Shown in pieces: positions 16,146 through 16,866 of a DNA stretch of 16,866 bases. Source of the stretch: an uncultured Acetatifactor sp. Lineage in GTDB: Bacteria; Bacillota; Clostridia; Lachnospirales; Lachnospiraceae. The position numbers and the translations under genes were made by a program. Within the stretch, counting starts at the first letter, position 1. The number at the start of each line of letters is the position of its first letter. The stretch spans positions 1 to 16,866 of the forward strand of contig CAJUAP010000075.1 of NCBI GenBank assembly GCA_910584435.1, read 5' to 3'. Under the pieces are notes generated by a model, which saw only the letters and a program-made list of their open reading frames with translations, was not told where the DNA came from and made no database searches.

Positions 16146-16235
16146 ATGATAGAAACTACGGCGGCAGACTGCCAAGGAGCCAGGAGGATGTTCCGAACGG
16201 CCACGATGGGGACTGCCGCCGTCCTTGTGTCATGA
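16146..16235 (+). CDS. Possible 29-aa small protein
   Basis: ATG 16146 lies 10 nt after GGAGGGG (16129-16135), which is partly hidden in a strong hairpin. The peptide starts MIETTAADCQGARRMF and ends in a mildly hydrophobic tail (GTAAVLVS). Its TGA (16233-16235) overlaps another ATG. The reading frame lies between the arms of the 10-bp inverted repeat ACGGCGGCAG (16158-16167) / CTGCCGCCGT (16213-16222). There is no recognised domain. Confidence 0.3.
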   Translation: MIETTAADCQGARRMFRTATMGTAAVLVS

Positions 16236-16248
16236 AAACATGAAATAT

Positions 16249-16270
16249 GAGGCAGGAAAGAACCTGCCTC
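16249..16270. repeat. 8-bp hairpin before the 134-aa gene
   Basis: GAGGCAGG (16249-16256) and CCTGCCTC (16263-16270) are perfect complements with a six-base loop, 4 nt before the ribosome site AGGAGG (16274-16279) of ATG 16286. It could stabilise the transcript or tune initiation. Confidence 0.5.
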
Positions 16271-16285
16271 CACAGGAGGGAATGC

Positions 16286-16690
16286 ATGGACCAGAAAACA
16301 ATTGACATGGTAAACCGGATCATGGATACGGAGAGGATGGGATATGCCTGTGTGTACTCGTCAGATGGAAGCGCAAGGGAGGAATACCTGGTCTCAACAA
16401 CGCCTGAGAACCTGGCAGATTTTATCAGCAGCCACCGTGACACAGACAGGATCACTGTCACAGACATTGCGGACAGGCCCCTCCTTGACGTCAGCGGAGG
16501 ACTTATCAATGGCAATCCGGGATCGGGGGTACGCACAAGGATATTCAACAGGCTGGCGCAGATCCAGACAGGGGAAAAGGCGGCCGGAGAAGTCCTCCAG
16601 CTTGACAGGCGGCAGGCGGATGCATATTTTGCGGCGGAGGACAGGGCAGTGACCATGGCGGAATACGGCATGGAGTGCGGCATGGGATAA
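16286..16690 (+). CDS. Conserved-looking hypothetical protein, 134 aa
   Basis: ATG 16286 is chosen over an upstream in-frame ATG at 16247 because AGGAGG (16274-16279) is 6 nt before it. The protein is acidic and soluble with no membrane segment. It has an N-terminal alpha/beta stretch (GYACVYSSDGS, then TDRITVTDIADRPLLDVSGG) and a helical C-terminus (EKAAGEVLQLDRRQADAYFA, ending MECGMG). I recall similar proteins from conjugative elements of gut Clostridia but know no function. It lies 43 nt upstream of the MazF-like toxin gene, so it could be a co-transcribed partner, although it does not look like MazE or a ribbon-helix-helix antitoxin. Confidence 0.75.
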   Translation: MDQKTIDMVNRIMDTERMGYACVYSSDGSAREEYLVSTTPENLADFISSHRDTDRITVTDIADRPLLDVSGGLINGNPGSGVRTRIFNRLAQIQTGEKAAGEVLQLDRRQADAYFAAEDRAVTMAEYGMECGMG

Positions 16691-16733
16691 GAAATGGATG
16701 CGGGATCTGCCTGCAGGAAGGGAGGAAACAGAC

Positions 16734-16866
16734 GTGAATATCAAACGGGGCGATATCTACTATGCAGACCTGACGCCGGTGGTCGGGAGCGAGCAGGGCG
16801 GCACACGGCCTGTGCTGATCATACAGAATGACATGGGGAACCGGCACAGCCCCACGGTGATCGCGG
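16734..16866 (+). CDS. mazF: MazF/PemK-family toxin endoribonuclease, 5' part
   Basis: GTG 16734 has AAGGGAGG 8 nt upstream. The first 44 codons match MazF/PemK: VNIKRGDIYYADLTPVVGSE, GGTRPVLIIQNDMGN, then SPTVIA. R25 is in the position of the catalytic arginine of Bacillus MazF (EndoA). The second catalytic residue (Thr near 48) lies beyond the window. MazF toxins cut single-stranded mRNA at short sequences and are normally held by an antitoxin encoded just upstream. Here the upstream gene encodes the unusual 134-aa protein instead. The gene is cut by the window edge, so its completeness is unknown. Confidence 0.92.
   Translation, partial: MNIKRGDIYYADLTPVVGSEQGGTRPVLIIQNDMGNRHSPTVIA

Larger units (their letters stand above)
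15625..16285 (+). other. Structured stretch with chained micro-ORFs, function unknown
   Basis: These 660 nt between the sigma-like gene and the 134-aa gene hold no normal gene. They are dense in hairpins and in tiny ORFs linked by ATGA overlaps. Hairpins include 15667-15690 (AGAGGGGA/TCCCCTCT), 15705-15720 (ACCGCC/GGCGGT), 15859-15877 (GCGGCC/GGCCGC), 15926-15939 (CCCGC/GCGGG), 16032-16048, 16102-16142, 16158-16222 and 16249-16270. Whether the conserved product is RNA, peptides, or a DNA site such as an origin of transfer cannot be decided from one sequence. Confidence 0.5.

Overview
The window looks like an AT-rich Clostridia chromosome (Lachnospiraceae-like, judged from remembered protein relatives, the strong AGGAGG ribosome sites and the sigma-A-like promoters) joined to a GC-richer block of mobile or accessory DNA. 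No rRNA, tRNA or CRISPR array was seen.

Left edge (1-1290): a decayed IS1182-like transposase with in-frame stops and frameshifts, cut off inside its catalytic domain. Its broken end abuts the 3' end of an AraC-family regulator on the minus strand (1276-2142) and appears to supply that gene's last codons and stop.

Centre (2399-10658): a plus-strand glycan-use operon, divergent from the araC-type gene. It encodes a Gfo/Idh/MocA oxidoreductase, a GH95 alpha-L-fucosidase/L-galactosidase-type enzyme overlapping it by ATGA, and three GH43 enzymes. The second GH43 gene is split by a -1 frameshift exactly at an A AAA AAG heptamer. None of the enzymes has a visible signal peptide and there is no transporter here. 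The set therefore probably trims imported arabinose-, xylose- and fucose- or L-galactose-decorated oligosaccharides in the cytoplasm. Two copies of ATACAGTATA lie on the two divergent promoters and are the best candidate operators.

Junction (10659-14125): two different IS630-type transposase remnants face each other and both stop at a shared 42-nt palindrome over the third catalytic residue. They are followed by the wreck of a large surface protein with Ig/MBG-like and Cys-rich repeat modules, frameshifted and lacking its 5' part.

Right part (14126-16866): genes typical of an integrative or conjugative element. There is a stand-alone OmpR/PhoB-type DNA-binding protein whose best start codon is ATC, a small sigma-70 region-4 protein, and a 660-nt stretch with many hairpins and a chain of tiny ORFs joined by ATGA overlaps. 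A conserved-looking 134-aa protein and the first 44 codons of a MazF/PemK toxin follow. The 15625-16285 stretch is the least explained and most interesting part of the window.
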